Below are positions 30,458 through 39,587 of a DNA stretch of 64,000 nucleotides, one piece after another. A program made the position numbers and the translations under genes. The DNA is from CAIWHR01 sp963734575 (GTDB taxonomy: Bacteria > Pseudomonadota > Gammaproteobacteria > Burkholderiales > Casimicrobiaceae), in contig CAVTHT010000017.1 in NCBI GenBank assembly GCA_963734575.1, forward strand, positions 186,001 through 250,000, in the 5' to 3' direction. The notes under the pieces were generated by a model that saw nothing but the letters and a program-made list of their open reading frames with translations, made no database searches and was not told where the DNA came from. The number at the start of each line of letters is the position of its first letter. Position 1 is the first letter of the stretch.

Positions 30458-31768
30458 TCATCCGGGCGATGGCGCCGTCGGCGGCCCGAGCAGGCCGGAC
30501 TGGGCGCCCGCGACCACGCGCAGTTCGCGCGGGGGCGCCGACATGGCGATGCCCCGCTCGCGAAAGGCGGCGAGGATCTTGCGGTTGAGCGCGCTGCGCA
30601 GGTCGAGCTGCCCGGCTTCCGGGTCGTTGAGCCACACCCCGAGCTCGAGCTCGATGCCGTTGTCCGCGAATCGCGCCAGGAACGCGCGTGGCGGCGGCGT
30701 CTTCAGCACGCGCGGTTCGGTCGCGGCGAGCGCTTCCAGCATTGCCAGCGCCTGATCGACGTCGCTGTCGTAGGCCACCATCGCGTTGACCGCCATCCGC
30801 ACGTCCTTCGACGTGTACGAATGATTGAGCACGGTGGTGGTCACCAGGGTCTCGTTGGGCACGATGGCCTCCACCCCGTCGCCGCTGCGCACCACCACGT
30901 AACGCGACGTGACCTTGGCGACCAGCCCGAAGCGACCATCCACCGTCACGAGATCGCCGATGCGGATCGACCGGTCGAGCAGGATCGTGAACCCGGCGAT
31001 GTAGTTGCTCGCGAGCTTCTGCAAGCCAAGGCCGATACCGACGCCCACCGCGCCGCCGAACACGGTGAGCACGGTCAGGTCGATGCCCACGGCCTGCAGC
31101 GAGAGCAGCACGGCCAGCACGAGCAGCACCGCGCGGATGAACTTCGCGAGCACGACGCGCACGTTGCCTTCCAGCGAATCGCTGCGCATCAGGCGCTGCT
31201 CCACGATGCCCGACGCCCAGAGCGTGACGACGAGCGTCAGCACGATCATCAGCACGCCCTTGGAGATCGCCAGCAGCGACAGCTCCCCCTTGCCGAGCGG
31301 CACGTGCATCGCGTCGAGATCGGCGGCGAACTCCGGCAGCACGCCCACGTAGTACAGGATCAGCAGCGCGAGAACGGCGAGCGTCAGGCCCCGCTCCCAT
31401 GCCGGCAGCCAGCGCTGGGCGGGAAAGAGCCGCCGCAGCGCATAGATCATCAGTCGCGTTGCGGCAACCGCGACCGCGAGCGGGATCGCGATATCGAGGA
31501 AGAACGGCGGCGCGTACCGCCGGTACGCGGCCCGCGCAATGGCCAGCAGCGCGAGCGCGACGAGGGGAAAGAACGCGTGCGCGACGCTGCCCAGCGAAAG
31601 GGCCATGGGCGAGCCCTGCGGCGGCGCCAGCGCCGCACGGCGCCGCTCCAGGCGCAGATCGACGGCCCACGCGATCAGCGCGCAGAGCGCGATGATCGCG
31701 AGCTCGATCCAGCCGTGGCGCGATGCCAGCGCGGTCTGGATGCGAGTGAAATCGACGGGGGTGAACAC
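30458..31768 (-). CDS. MscS family mechanosensitive channel
   Basis: A 436-residue MscS-type channel with several N-terminal helices before the MscS core. The pore helix TM3 region is VGIGLGLQKLASNYIAGFTILLDRSI, rich in Gly/Ala. The beta-domain follows (IGDLVTVDGRFGLVAKVTSRYVVVRSGDGVEAIVPNE), then the alpha/beta C-terminus. It would release solutes on hypo-osmotic shock. It is the last gene of the minus-strand run beginning at purM and starts nine bases after the PLD gene ends. Confidence 0.88.
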   Translation of the reverse strand: MFTPVDFTRIQTALASRHGWIELAIIALCALIAWAVDLRLERRRAALAPPQGSPMALSLGSVAHAFFPLVALALLAIARAAYRRYAPPFFLDIAIPLAVAVAATRLMIYALRRLFPAQRWLPAWERGLTLAVLALLILYYVGVLPEFAADLDAMHVPLGKGELSLLAISKGVLMIVLTLVVTLWASGIVEQRLMRSDSLEGNVRVVLAKFIRAVLLVLAVLLSLQAVGIDLTVLTVFGGAVGVGIGLGLQKLASNYIAGFTILLDRSIRIGDLVTVDGRFGLVAKVTSRYVVVRSGDGVEAIVPNETLVTTTVLNHSYTSKDVRMAVNAMVAYDSDVDQALAMLEALAATEPRVLKTPPPRAFLARFADNGIELELGVWLNDPEAGQLDLRSALNRKILAAFRERGIAMSAPPRELRVVAGAQSGLLGPPTAPSPG

Positions 31769-31777
31769 GCCGCGAGA

Positions 31778-32461
31778 CTATACCGGAGTCCCACGGGTCG
31801 CGGCCCGTGGCATCACGGCAACGTGCGCTCGACGAAAGGCTGCTCCGGCGCCGGGCGTTGTGCGCGCTCGGCTTGACGTGCGCGCGATCCGCGGACCATC
31901 GGCGCCCCACGCGTCGGCGAGCCCGCGTCGGCGCTGGAAATAGCGCTCGTAGAGCCGCGCGACATCGCGGTTGCCATGGAAGATCACCACGTTCTCGGCG
32001 TTGTGCGTCTGCGCGGCGCGCGTGAAGTTGTAGCTCCCCGTGATCGTCGTGGGACGCACGCTGCGCGGGTCGACGATCATCACCTTGTTGTGCGCGTTGC
32101 CCGCGGCGCGATCGAGCCATACGGCGATGCCGCGCCGGCGAAGATCGGGCAGCACGGTGTGCGGCAACTCCAGTGCCTGCACCCGGTCGGCCACGACCAT
32201 CACCTCGACGCCGCGTGCGCGCGCGGCGACCAGCGCATTGGCGATGCCCTGGTGCGTGAACGCGTAGGCGAGCACGTGGATCTGATCGCGGGCCGCTTCG
32301 ATCGCCGCGATGATGCGCCGGTCGATGGCGTCGCCCGGCGTGAACAGGATCTCGACGGCGCCGGCCTGGGCGAGTACCGCGGCGTGCGTCGTCGGCATGG
32401 CTCCCGCAGCACCGAGCAGGATCGCGCCGACGAGGAGCAGGCGCCGTGCACGCGTGATCAC
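31778..32461 (-). CDS. Secreted phospholipase D-like nuclease (single HKD motif)
   Basis: 227 residues: an N-terminal signal-like helix (LLLVGAILLGAAGAMPTTHA) and one PLD domain with HNKVMIVDPRSVRPTTITGS, then YNFTRAAQTHNAENVVI. A single HKD motif fits the Nuc/PLDc_2 group, which acts as dimers on DNA or phosphodiesters. The tail after residue ~190 is low-complexity. GTG 32461 overlaps the stop of the rsmB-type gene (GTGA), indicating coupled translation. Possible roles include periplasmic nuclease; substrate is unknown. Confidence 0.8.
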   Translation of the reverse strand: MITRARRLLLVGAILLGAAGAMPTTHAAVLAQAGAVEILFTPGDAIDRRIIAAIEAARDQIHVLAYAFTHQGIANALVAARARGVEVMVVADRVQALELPHTVLPDLRRRGIAVWLDRAAGNAHNKVMIVDPRSVRPTTITGSYNFTRAAQTHNAENVVIFHGNRDVARLYERYFQRRRGLADAWGADGPRIARTSSRARTTPGAGAAFRRAHVAVMPRAATRGTPV

Positions 32462-33717
32462 GACGCGCGCCGCTCCACGATGGCCGCGAAGAAGCCGTCG
32501 CAACCGTGCACGTGCGGCAGCAGCCGCAGCATCGGGCCGGTGTCGAGTTCGATCTTCGCGTGCGCCAGCTCTGCGGCCACCGGGACTGCCCGGAATTCGG
32601 GATGCGCCTCGAGGAAGGCGCCGACGATCTGCTCGTTCTCGTCGGGCAGGATGCTGCAGGTCGCGTACACGAGGCGGCCGCCCGGCTTCACCAGCGTCGC
32701 GGCCGCGCGCAGGATGGCCGCCTGCTTGGCGACGAGCTCGGCGAGTCCCTCCGGCGTCTGCCGCCACTTGAGGTCGGGATTGCGGCGCAGCGTACCGAAG
32801 CCCGTGCACGGCGCATCGACCAGCACGCGATCGATCTTGCCGGCGAGGCGCTTCACGTGCGTGTCGCGCTCGTTCGCGATCAGCTGCGGGTGCACGTTCG
32901 ACAGTCCGGAGCGGGCGAGGCGCGGCTTCAGGTTCGCGAGCCGTTTCTCCGAGACGTCGAAGGCATACAGCCGACCTTGCGAGCGCATGAGCATGCCGAG
33001 CAGCAGCGTCTTGCCGCCGGATCCCGCGCAGAAGTCGACGACCATGTCCTGTCGCCGCGGGGCGAGCAGCCAGCCGACGAGCTGGCTGCCTTCGTCCTGC
33101 ACTTCGATATCGCCCGCGGTGAAAAGCGGATGCCGGTTGATCGCGGGCCGCCCGGCGATGCGCAATCCGACGGGACTGTACGGCGTCGGCACGGCATCGA
33201 TGCCGGCGGCGGCGAGCGCCGCCTGCGCTTCCTCGCGCCGCCGCTTGAGCGTATTGACGCGCAGATCCAGCGGCGCAGGCTGCGCGAGTGCGCGCGCCAG
33301 CGCCGTGGCCTCGACCTCGCCGAAGCTCGCCACCATGCGTTCCCAGAGCCAGTCGGGCAGGTCCTGCGCGACGGCACCTTCGAGCGGCGTGGCGAGCCGC
33401 GACTTGAACGCACGCAACCACTCGACGGCGTCCGGCTTCACGGCCTCCTGGAGCTCGCGCACGCTGTGGCCGAGCTCGCGCACGGTGACCGCGAGCGCCA
33501 GCCGTGCGGGCGCGCGCGTCTGCGCAAGCGTTTCGAGCGAGCGGCGGCGGCGCAGCCACGCGAACACACCTTCGGCGACGAAGGCACGGTCCTGCTGACC
33601 CATCTGCGGGTGCGCGCGAAAGAAGCGGTGCAGCAGTGCGTCGGCCGGGCCCTCGAGCTTCCACAGCTCGCCGATGGCGGCGGCAAGGGCCGCGATCTGG
33701 TTCGCGCGAATGCTCAC
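32458..33717 (-). CDS. RsmB/NOP family rRNA cytosine-C5 methyltransferase
   Basis: A 419-residue SAM-dependent methyltransferase. An N-terminal RNA-binding helical part precedes the Rossmann domain with VDFCAGSGGKTLLLG (SAM motif I), VDAPCTGFGTLRRNPDLKW (motif IV cysteine) and YATCSILPDENE (motif VI catalytic cysteine). GTG 33717 overlaps the preceding stop as GTGA. It probably methylates 16S rRNA, but RsmB versus RsmF-like targets cannot be told apart here. Confidence 0.88.
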   Translation of the reverse strand: MSIRANQIAALAAAIGELWKLEGPADALLHRFFRAHPQMGQQDRAFVAEGVFAWLRRRRSLETLAQTRAPARLALAVTVRELGHSVRELQEAVKPDAVEWLRAFKSRLATPLEGAVAQDLPDWLWERMVASFGEVEATALARALAQPAPLDLRVNTLKRRREEAQAALAAAGIDAVPTPYSPVGLRIAGRPAINRHPLFTAGDIEVQDEGSQLVGWLLAPRRQDMVVDFCAGSGGKTLLLGMLMRSQGRLYAFDVSEKRLANLKPRLARSGLSNVHPQLIANERDTHVKRLAGKIDRVLVDAPCTGFGTLRRNPDLKWRQTPEGLAELVAKQAAILRAAATLVKPGGRLVYATCSILPDENEQIVGAFLEAHPEFRAVPVAAELAHAKIELDTGPMLRLLPHVHGCDGFFAAIVERRAS

Positions 33718-34836
33718 CGCTGCGCCACGGTTTCGTCGACACGAATGGCGTCGAGCAGCGCCTCGACGGTGCCGCGATCGGTGTTCGAGAAGCGCATCTT
33801 CACGGCGACATAATGCATCGTCGGGGCAAGCCAGACGAATGCGTCGGTCTTCCCATCCTCGCTGCGGCGATGCCAGCGCTCGGTCTGCACCAGTCCGCTC
33901 GGGAGCTCGATCGCCTCGGTGGCTTCGCGCGTGAACGTGTAGCGATAGACACGCTTCGTGGTGGCGATCGCGAAGCTCTGCTCGTCCGTCGTCGGGGGCA
34001 TGAAGTAGAACTGCCACAGGAACGCCAGCGGATCGTACGTGGGCAGCTCGAGCGGTGCCGACTTGTCGTCGTCGAGCGTGACCATGCCCGCTTCCCAGTC
34101 GAACTGCGCGACCTCGCGCTTGCGGCCCTTGCCCCGCACGACCGCGAACTGGTCGGGCTGCAGTCCCGCGCTCGTGATGAGGCCCTCGCTCTCGATCTTC
34201 CCTTGCCCGCGGAGGATGAGCGCAGCGAGGCCGCGCGCCTCGCCCACGGTCGCGATGCGATAGCGGTTGGCACTGTGCTCGAAGCGGTACGTGGCATCGC
34301 CGACGAAGAAGCCCTGCGTGCCGTAGAACACGCGATAGACGAGGTCCACGCGCGGCGGCAGCGTCTTGTCGGGAACCTCCGCCAGCGGCGGTGGTGGCAG
34401 CTCCGTCTCTTCGGCGACGGCAGGCGCCGGGCGCCGATGCGGCCGGAGGCGCCTCGACGGGGGCGGGCTCGGCAGCCGCCGTCGTCTCGGCAGGAGCGCT
34501 GGGCGCGGCATCGGCCACGACCGGCGCCTCCTGCTGCACCGGCGCGGGCATGGGTGGCGGGCTCGCACGACGCTTGCGCGGCCGGGGCTTCTGTTTCGGC
34601 GGCTCGGGCGTGACGACGACCGGTGGTGGCGGCAGCTCCGTCAGCGTCGCCTGCAGCGGCACGGAATCCGGGGTGTCCGGCAGCGGCTCGGGCCAGAACG
34701 AGAAGGCGAGGTGCAGTGCGATCGAGATCGCCAGCGCGACGACGAACGGACGCCGCGCACCCCAGCGCCGGCGCGGCACGGGGCCGCGCCGCAGCACGGG
34801 AGAAACCAAAGGCAGGGCGTCGTCGACGGTGGTCAC
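33714..34836 (-). CDS. DUF3108 domain protein with TonB-like N-terminus (one frameshift)
   Basis: About 374 residues. A single N-terminal membrane anchor (PFVVALAISIALHLAFSFWP) is followed by a Pro/Ala/Lys-rich linker resembling TonB (PPPVVVTPEPPKQKPRPRKR), then a DUF3108 periplasmic domain (LVYRVFYGTQGFFVGDATYR ... FSNTDRGTVEALLDAIRVDE). One frameshift near 34430 lies in the low-complexity linker. GTG 34836 starts VTTVDDALPL. Function unknown. It is translationally coupled to the downstream methyltransferase gene. Confidence 0.78.
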
Positions 34837-34893
34837 TTGGATTCGATGCGCATGGCGCCGGGGCGTTCCGCCCGGCGGGTGATCCTGCCTCGA

Positions 34894-35547
34894 TCAGGCG
34901 GCGGCAGGCACCTGCAGCGCATGCAGTTGCGGCACTTCACCGTCAACGCGCACGCGGTCGCCTTCGATGACGAGCCGGCCTTCGCACCACGCTCGCACGG
35001 CGAAAGGCAGGATCCGGTGCTCGATCGCGAGCACGCGCGCGGCCAGACGTGCTTCGTCGTCACCGGGAAGCACGGGCACCGCGCCCTGCGCGATGATCGG
35101 CCCGTGGTCGAGGTCGGACGTGACGAAATGCGCCGTGCAGCCATGGATGCGCACGCCTGCGGCGAGCGCGCGGCGATGCGTGTGCAGGCCGCCGAACGCC
35201 GGCAGGAGCGAGGGATGGATGTTGATCATCGCGCCCGCGCGGCGCTGCACGAACTCCGGCGTCAGGATGCGCATGAAGCCCGCCAGCACCACGAGATCGC
35301 AGGCGTTGCGCACGAGCGCGGCGTCGAGCTCCGCATCGAACGCGGCGCGCTCGCGCTCCACGTGATCGATGACTTGCGTCGCGACGCCGAAGCGCGCCGC
35401 GATCTCGAGGCCGGTCGCGTGCGCGCGGTTGCTGATGACCAGCGCGACGCTGCCGCCGAGCCGACCCTCGCGCTCGGCATCGAGGAGCGCCTGCAGGTTG
35501 GAGCCGCGTCCGGAGATGAGCACCCCGATGCGCGGGATGGCCCGCAT
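34894..35547 (-). CDS. purN: Phosphoribosylglycinamide formyltransferase PurN
   Basis: A 217-residue GAR transformylase using 10-formyl-THF, third step of purine synthesis. Motifs: IGVLISGRGSNLQALLDA (phosphate-binding), VVLAGFMRILTPEFV, and the catalytic NIHPSLLPAFGGLHTH plus GCTAHFVTSDLDHGPII. ATG 35547 places the start five residues before the first strand; the GTG at 35562, one base after the purM stop, is an alternative. The frame is intact. Confidence 0.93.
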   Translation of the reverse strand: MRAIPRIGVLISGRGSNLQALLDAEREGRLGGSVALVISNRAHATGLEIAARFGVATQVIDHVERERAAFDAELDAALVRNACDLVVLAGFMRILTPEFVQRRAGAMINIHPSLLPAFGGLHTHRRALAAGVRIHGCTAHFVTSDLDHGPIIAQGAVPVLPGDDEARLAARVLAIEHRILPFAVRAWCEGRLVIEGDRVRVDGEVPQLHALQVPAAA

Positions 35548-35563
35548 GCGCAGCGCCGCCACG

Positions 35564-36608
35564 TCACGCCACGACCGTCGCCGGCGCATGCTCCGCGCGC
35601 GGCACGATCCGGCCGATGTCGTACGCGTGCTCGCCGTGCTGTGCGAGGAGATTGCGCGCCTGCTCGGCATGCTCGGCCGCGACGATCACGACCATGCCGA
35701 TGCCGCAATTGAACACGCGATGCATCTCGGCCTCCTCGACGCGACCCTGTGCCTGCAGCCAGTCGAATACGGCGGGCCGCGGCCACGCACCGCGCTCGAG
35801 CCGTGCCTGCAAGGAGCCGGGAAGCACGCGCGGAACGTTCTCCACGAGGCCGCCGCCGGTGATGTGCGCCATGCCCTTCACCGGCACGGCCTGCATCAGC
35901 GCGAGCAGCGGCTTCACGTAGATGCGCGTGGGCGCCATGAGCGCGTCGCCCAGCGTGCCGCTCGCCGATGCGCGCATCGAGCGACGCATTCGCCGCGGCG
36001 ACGATCCGGCGCACCAGCGAATAGCCGTTCGAATGCGGCCCGGAAGACGCGAGTCCGAGCACCACGTCGCCGGCGCGGATGGTGCTGCCGTCGATGATGC
36101 GGCTCTTCTCCACCACGCCGACGGCAAAGCCCGCGAGGTCGTATTCGCCGTCGGGGTACATGCCGGGCATCTCCGCCGTCTCTCCCCCGATGAGCGCGCA
36201 GCCTGCCTGCTCGCAACCCAGAGCGATGCCCTTGATCACGGCGGCCGCCGTGTCGACGTCGAGCCTGCCGCAGGCGAAGTAATCGAGGAAGAACAGCGGC
36301 TCCGCACCCTGGACGAGGATGTCGTTCACGCTCATCGCGACGAGGTCGATGCCGACGGTGTCGTGGCGCGCGAGCTCGAATGCGAGCTTGAGCTTCGTGC
36401 CGACGCCGTCGGTGCCGGCGACGAGCACCGGCTCGCGAAAACGCTTGCCGATCTCCACGAGTCCGCCGAAGCCGCCGATGCCGGCGAGGACTTCGGGACG
36501 CATCGTGCGCTTCGCGTACGGCTTGATGCGCTCGACCAGCGCATCGCCCGCGTCGATGTCGACGCCTGCATCGCGATAGGAGAGGCCCGGCGGCATGGTG
36601 GTTGGCAT
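35564..36608 (-). CDS. purM: Phosphoribosylformylglycinamidine cyclo-ligase PurM (one frameshift)
   Basis: AIR synthetase, about 348 residues, closing the imidazole ring in purine synthesis. Motifs: LSYRDAGVDIDAGDALVE, VAGTDGVGTKLKLAFE, LIGGETAEMPGMYPDGEYDLAGF and HITGGGLVENVPRVLP. A single break near 35960 lies after ANASLDARIGE. ATG 36608 or ATG 36596 are possible starts; neither has a clear ribosome site. Head of the long minus-strand operon. Divergent from the AI-2E gene. Confidence 0.92.
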
Positions 36609-36699
36609 GGGGAGGCGAGAGGGGAAAAGACGGGCGAATTGAGCTTCGTCCCGTCGGCGCGGTAAAGTGCGTCGCTGCGGCGATTTTACCGGATCGATC

Positions 36700-37866
36700 A
36701 TGGAGCAAGGCGAGGCAGGCAGGACGGCGGCCGCGGAACGCTCCGCGCCGCTCGGCACGCCCGTGCTGCCCGTGGCGCCCGCCGGAGCGGCGCCCGCGGT
36801 ACCGCGGGCCGAGCCGCTGGCGATGCGGCAATACCTCTGGATCGCCGGGGCGTTCCTCGTGGCCGCCGCAGCCCTGCACTGGCTGGGGCGGGTGCTGACG
36901 CCGTTCCTGGTCGGCATCATCCTGGCGTATCTCGGCACGCCCGTGGTCAATCGCTGTGCGCGCGCCGGGATTCCCCGCACTCTCGGGACGCTCCTTTCCG
37001 TCGCGCTCCTCATGGGCCTCGTGCTCGCCCTGATGCTGGTGATCTTTCCGCTGGTGCAGGCCGAGATCACGCTGCTGCTGGGCCGCCTTCCCCTGCTCGT
37101 GGACTTCTGGGCCGCGCACATCGCGCCGTGGCTGCAGGATGCGCTCGGGCGCACGATCGCGCTCGACATCGCGACGCTGCGCGGACTCATCACGCAGAAC
37201 ACGCAACAGGCCAGCGAGTTCGGACTGCGCCTGCTGTCGGGGGTGAAGACGGGCGGGTTGCTGCTCGTGAGCCTCATCGTCAACCTCGCCCTGATCCCCG
37301 TCGTGATGTTCTACCTGCTGCGCGACGGCCGCGGCATCGTTGCGCGGCTCGACGAGCTGGTGCCGCGTCGCTGGGAGCCGCTCCTGAGCGGGATGGCGCA
37401 CGAGATCGATCACGTGCTCGCCGAATTCCTGCACGGCCAGATGCTGGTGATGATCTCGCTCGCGAGCTTCTACGCGATCGCGCTGTCGCTGGTGGGACTG
37501 CAGTTCGCCGTGCCGATCGGCATCATCACCGGACTGCTCGTGTTCATTCCGTACGTGGGCTTCGGCATCGGGCTCCTGCTCGGCACGCTGGCGGCACTTC
37601 TGCAGTGGACCGGCTGGCCGGCCTTCCTGCTCGTGATGGGCGTCTATCTCGGCGGACAGCTGCTCCAGAACTACGTGCTCCTGCCGACGCTCGTCGGCCA
37701 CCGCATCGGGCTGCATCCGCTGATGGTGATCTTCGCGCTGCTCGCGTTCGGCGAGCTCTTCGGGTTCGTCGGCGTCCTGCTCGCGCTGCCCGTGTCGGCG
37801 ATGCTGCTGGTGGCGCTGCGGCGGCTGCGTGCTGCCTACATCGCGTCGCAGATCTACCGGGAATGA
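36700..37866 (+). CDS. AI-2E family (PerM-like) membrane permease
   Basis: A 388-residue polytopic membrane protein of the AI-2E/PerM family with about eight helices. Signatures: LTPFLVGIILAYLGTPVVNR near the N-terminus and the C-terminal LVFIPYVGFGIGLLLGTL, GHRIGLHPLMVIFALLAFG and FGFVGVLLALPVSAMLL. The first ~40 residues (from ATG 36700) are Ala/Pro-rich and may be untranslated if ATG 36823 is used. The stop overlaps the hda start (ATGA). Next to purM and hda this is the conserved PerM position; transport substrate unknown. Confidence 0.86.
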   Translation: MEQGEAGRTAAAERSAPLGTPVLPVAPAGAAPAVPRAEPLAMRQYLWIAGAFLVAAAALHWLGRVLTPFLVGIILAYLGTPVVNRCARAGIPRTLGTLLSVALLMGLVLALMLVIFPLVQAEITLLLGRLPLLVDFWAAHIAPWLQDALGRTIALDIATLRGLITQNTQQASEFGLRLLSGVKTGGLLLVSLIVNLALIPVVMFYLLRDGRGIVARLDELVPRRWEPLLSGMAHEIDHVLAEFLHGQMLVMISLASFYAIALSLVGLQFAVPIGIITGLLVFIPYVGFGIGLLLGTLAALLQWTGWPAFLLVMGVYLGGQLLQNYVLLPTLVGHRIGLHPLMVIFALLAFGELFGFVGVLLALPVSAMLLVALRRLRAAYIASQIYRE

Positions 37867-38555
37867 CCGAGCAACTCGTCCTCGAGCTCACGGCGCCCGA
37901 GCCGCCGTCGTTCGCGAACTATCTCGTCGGCAGCAATGCCGAGGCGGTGGCAGCGCTGACCCGGCTGGCCAACGGCACGCTGCCGGAAACGGGACTCGTC
38001 GTCTGGGGCGCGCCAGGCGCCGGCAAGTCGCATCTCCTGCGCGCGACGGCCGCGGCGGCCGCTGCGCGCGGCCAGCGTGTCGTGCACTGCGACGATCCGG
38101 CACTCTTCGCGACCCATGATCCCGCGACCCTCGGCGGATGCGACCTCGTCGTGATCGACGCGATCGATACCGCCGACGATGCGGCGCAGGCGCGGCTCTT
38201 CACCGTCTACAACGCGCTGCGCGCCGCGGGACATCATCTGCTCGCGGCGAGTCGCATCCCGCCCGCGCGCATGGTGGTGCGCGACGACCTGCGCACGCGC
38301 CTCGGCTGGGGTCTCGTCTACGAGATCCTTCCGTTGTCCGACGAAGACAAGCCCGCCGCGCTGCTCGCCTACGCACGCCGGCGCGGGTTCACGCTCGCGC
38401 CCGACGTGATCAGCTACCTCCTCGTGCACGGACGTCGGGATATGGCGACACTCCTTTCGACTCTCGCGGCACTCGATCGCCACTCGCTTTCGACCAAGCG
38501 CCCCGTGACGATCGCGATGCTGCGCGCGTGGCTGCAGCGCGAGATCGGGGTGTGA
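37863..38555 (+). CDS. hda: DnaA regulatory inactivator Hda (DnaA-like)
   Basis: A 230-residue DnaA-domain III homologue. Begins MTEQLVLELTAPEPPSFANY (a clamp-binding QLVLEL element near the N-terminus), Walker A WGAPGAGKSHLLRA, and a degenerate Walker B CDLVVIDAIDTADD. It helps convert ATP-DnaA to ADP-DnaA with the sliding clamp. The ATG overlaps the upstream stop by four bases, so translation is coupled. Confidence 0.87.
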   Translation: MTEQLVLELTAPEPPSFANYLVGSNAEAVAALTRLANGTLPETGLVVWGAPGAGKSHLLRATAAAAAARGQRVVHCDDPALFATHDPATLGGCDLVVIDAIDTADDAAQARLFTVYNALRAAGHHLLAASRIPPARMVVRDDLRTRLGWGLVYEILPLSDEDKPAALLAYARRRGFTLAPDVISYLLVHGRRDMATLLSTLAALDRHSLSTKRPVTIAMLRAWLQREIGV

Positions 38556-38681
38556 CATAAGCGTGTCCGCGCGACGCATGCAGCTGTAACGAGATCTGTC
38601 AACCGGCTTGACACGACCGCGTTAATGGCAACGACACAGCGAGTACGTGTCGGCCATCCACCACCACCGAGGAAATACCCC

Positions 38682-39002
38682 ATGAGCAAGCTTCTGATGG
38701 CGCTGATCGCCAGCGCCTTCGCCCTGACGGCGTTCGCCCAGTCGACCACTCCGTCGGGCACGACGACGGCGACCCCCGCCACGCCGGCCACCAAGGCGGT
38801 TCCGGCCACCGCCGGTTCGGCGGCCACTCCCGCCACGCCGGCGACCCCGGCAACGCCCGCGACGCCGGCTGCCAAGGCATCGGGCGACGCCACCACGGCG
38901 GGTCACGTTGCGCACGCGGACAAGAAGGCCGCCAAGAAGGGCGCGAAGAAGACCGCCAAGACGGCGAAGCCCGCGGACACCGCGGCGCCCGCCGCGAAGT
39001 AA
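38682..39002 (+). CDS. Secreted Ala/Thr/Pro- and Lys-rich protein (copy 1)
   Basis: 106 residues. A signal peptide MSKLLMALIASAFALTAFAQ is followed by repeats of the ATP tripeptide (TPATPATPATPATPA) and a lysine-rich tail (DKKAAKKGAKKTAKTAKPAD). No cysteine or known domain is seen. ATG 38682 follows a GAGGAA site. The signal peptide is nearly the same as that of the protein at 39161, so the two are paralogues with different low-complexity bodies. Expected to be periplasmic or surface-exposed and very basic; function unknown. A terminator hairpin follows. Confidence 0.72.
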   Translation: MSKLLMALIASAFALTAFAQSTTPSGTTTATPATPATKAVPATAGSAATPATPATPATPATPAAKASGDATTAGHVAHADKKAAKKGAKKTAKTAKPADTAAPAAK

Positions 39003-39019
39003 CAGGGCGCCAGGCGGAC

Positions 39020-39052
39020 GAGGCAACTCACGGCAAGCGGGTTGCCTCTTTT
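39020..39052 (+). terminator. Terminator after the first Lys-rich gene
   Basis: GAGGCAAC (39020-39027) pairs with GTTGCCTC (39041-39048), followed by TTTT. Its right arm overlaps the -35 of the next promoter. Confidence 0.7.
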
Positions 39053-39071
39053 CCGGAAAAACCGTTACAAT
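39042..39071 (+). promoter_or_regulatory. Promoter of the second Lys-rich gene
   Basis: TTGCCT (39042-39047) and TACAAT (39066-39071) with an 18-base spacer. The leader to ATG 39161 would be about 83 bases. The -35 lies inside the right arm of the preceding terminator hairpin. Confidence 0.6.
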
Positions 39072-39160
39072 CTCAAGGCTTTACCCACTACGACCTACGC
39101 CGCCGCGCCGCTGCAAAAGACGCCACGGACGGGTTTGAACAACGACACTCAGGGACATAC

Positions 39161-39505
39161 ATGAACAAGCTGCTCGTCGCATTGATTGCAGGTGCATTTG
39201 CCGTTGCCGCCTCCGCTCAGACCGCTGCTCCCGCTGCCGCTCCCGCGGCGCCCGCAGCGAAAGCCGAAGCCAAGAAGGAAGAAGCCAAGGAAGTGAAGGC
39301 CGAAGCCAAGGCCGACACCAAGAAGGCGAAGGCCGAAGCGAAGGCGCACAAGAAGGTCGCCAAGGCCGACATGAAGAAGGAAGAGATCAAGGCCGACGCG
39401 AAGAAGGACATGGCGAAGCAGGACGCGAAGAAGGAAGAAGCCAAGGCCGACGCAGCGAAGGACATGGCCAAGGCCGACGCGAAGAAGGCAGAAGCCAAGA
39501 AGTAA
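39161..39505 (+). CDS. Secreted Ala/Lys/Glu-rich protein (copy 2)
   Basis: 114 residues. Signal peptide MNKLLVALIAGAFAVAASAQ, then almost only Ala, Lys, Glu and Asp (for example AEAKADTKKAKAEAKAHKK and KAEAKK at the end). The composition predicts a long charged helix or coiled coil, comparable to the middle of TolA. No cysteine, aromatic core or catalytic motif. The signal peptide matches that of the upstream paralogue. It has its own promoter and terminator. Function unknown; a periplasmic or envelope-associated basic protein is my inference. Confidence 0.72.
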   Translation: MNKLLVALIAGAFAVAASAQTAAPAAAPAAPAAKAEAKKEEAKEVKAEAKADTKKAKAEAKAHKKVAKADMKKEEIKADAKKDMAKQDAKKEEAKADAAKDMAKADAKKAEAKK

Positions 39506-39522
39506 TCGGCTTCCCTTCGTCG

Positions 39523-39553
39523 AAAAGGCAGGGGCGATGCTCCTGCCTTTTTT
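39523..39553 (+). terminator. Rho-independent terminator after the second Lys-rich gene
   Basis: AAAAGGCAGG (39523-39532) pairs with CCTGCCTTTT (39542-39551), followed by more T. The NUDIX gene starts 35 bases downstream. Confidence 0.85.
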
Positions 39554-39587
39554 ATTTGATGCCGACGGACGCATTGAACGGGACGCA

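Noticed and set aside
29147..31876. A 909-codon plus-strand open frame
   Set aside because: Antisense to the desaturase and MscS genes, with His/Arg-rich composition typical of shadow frames.
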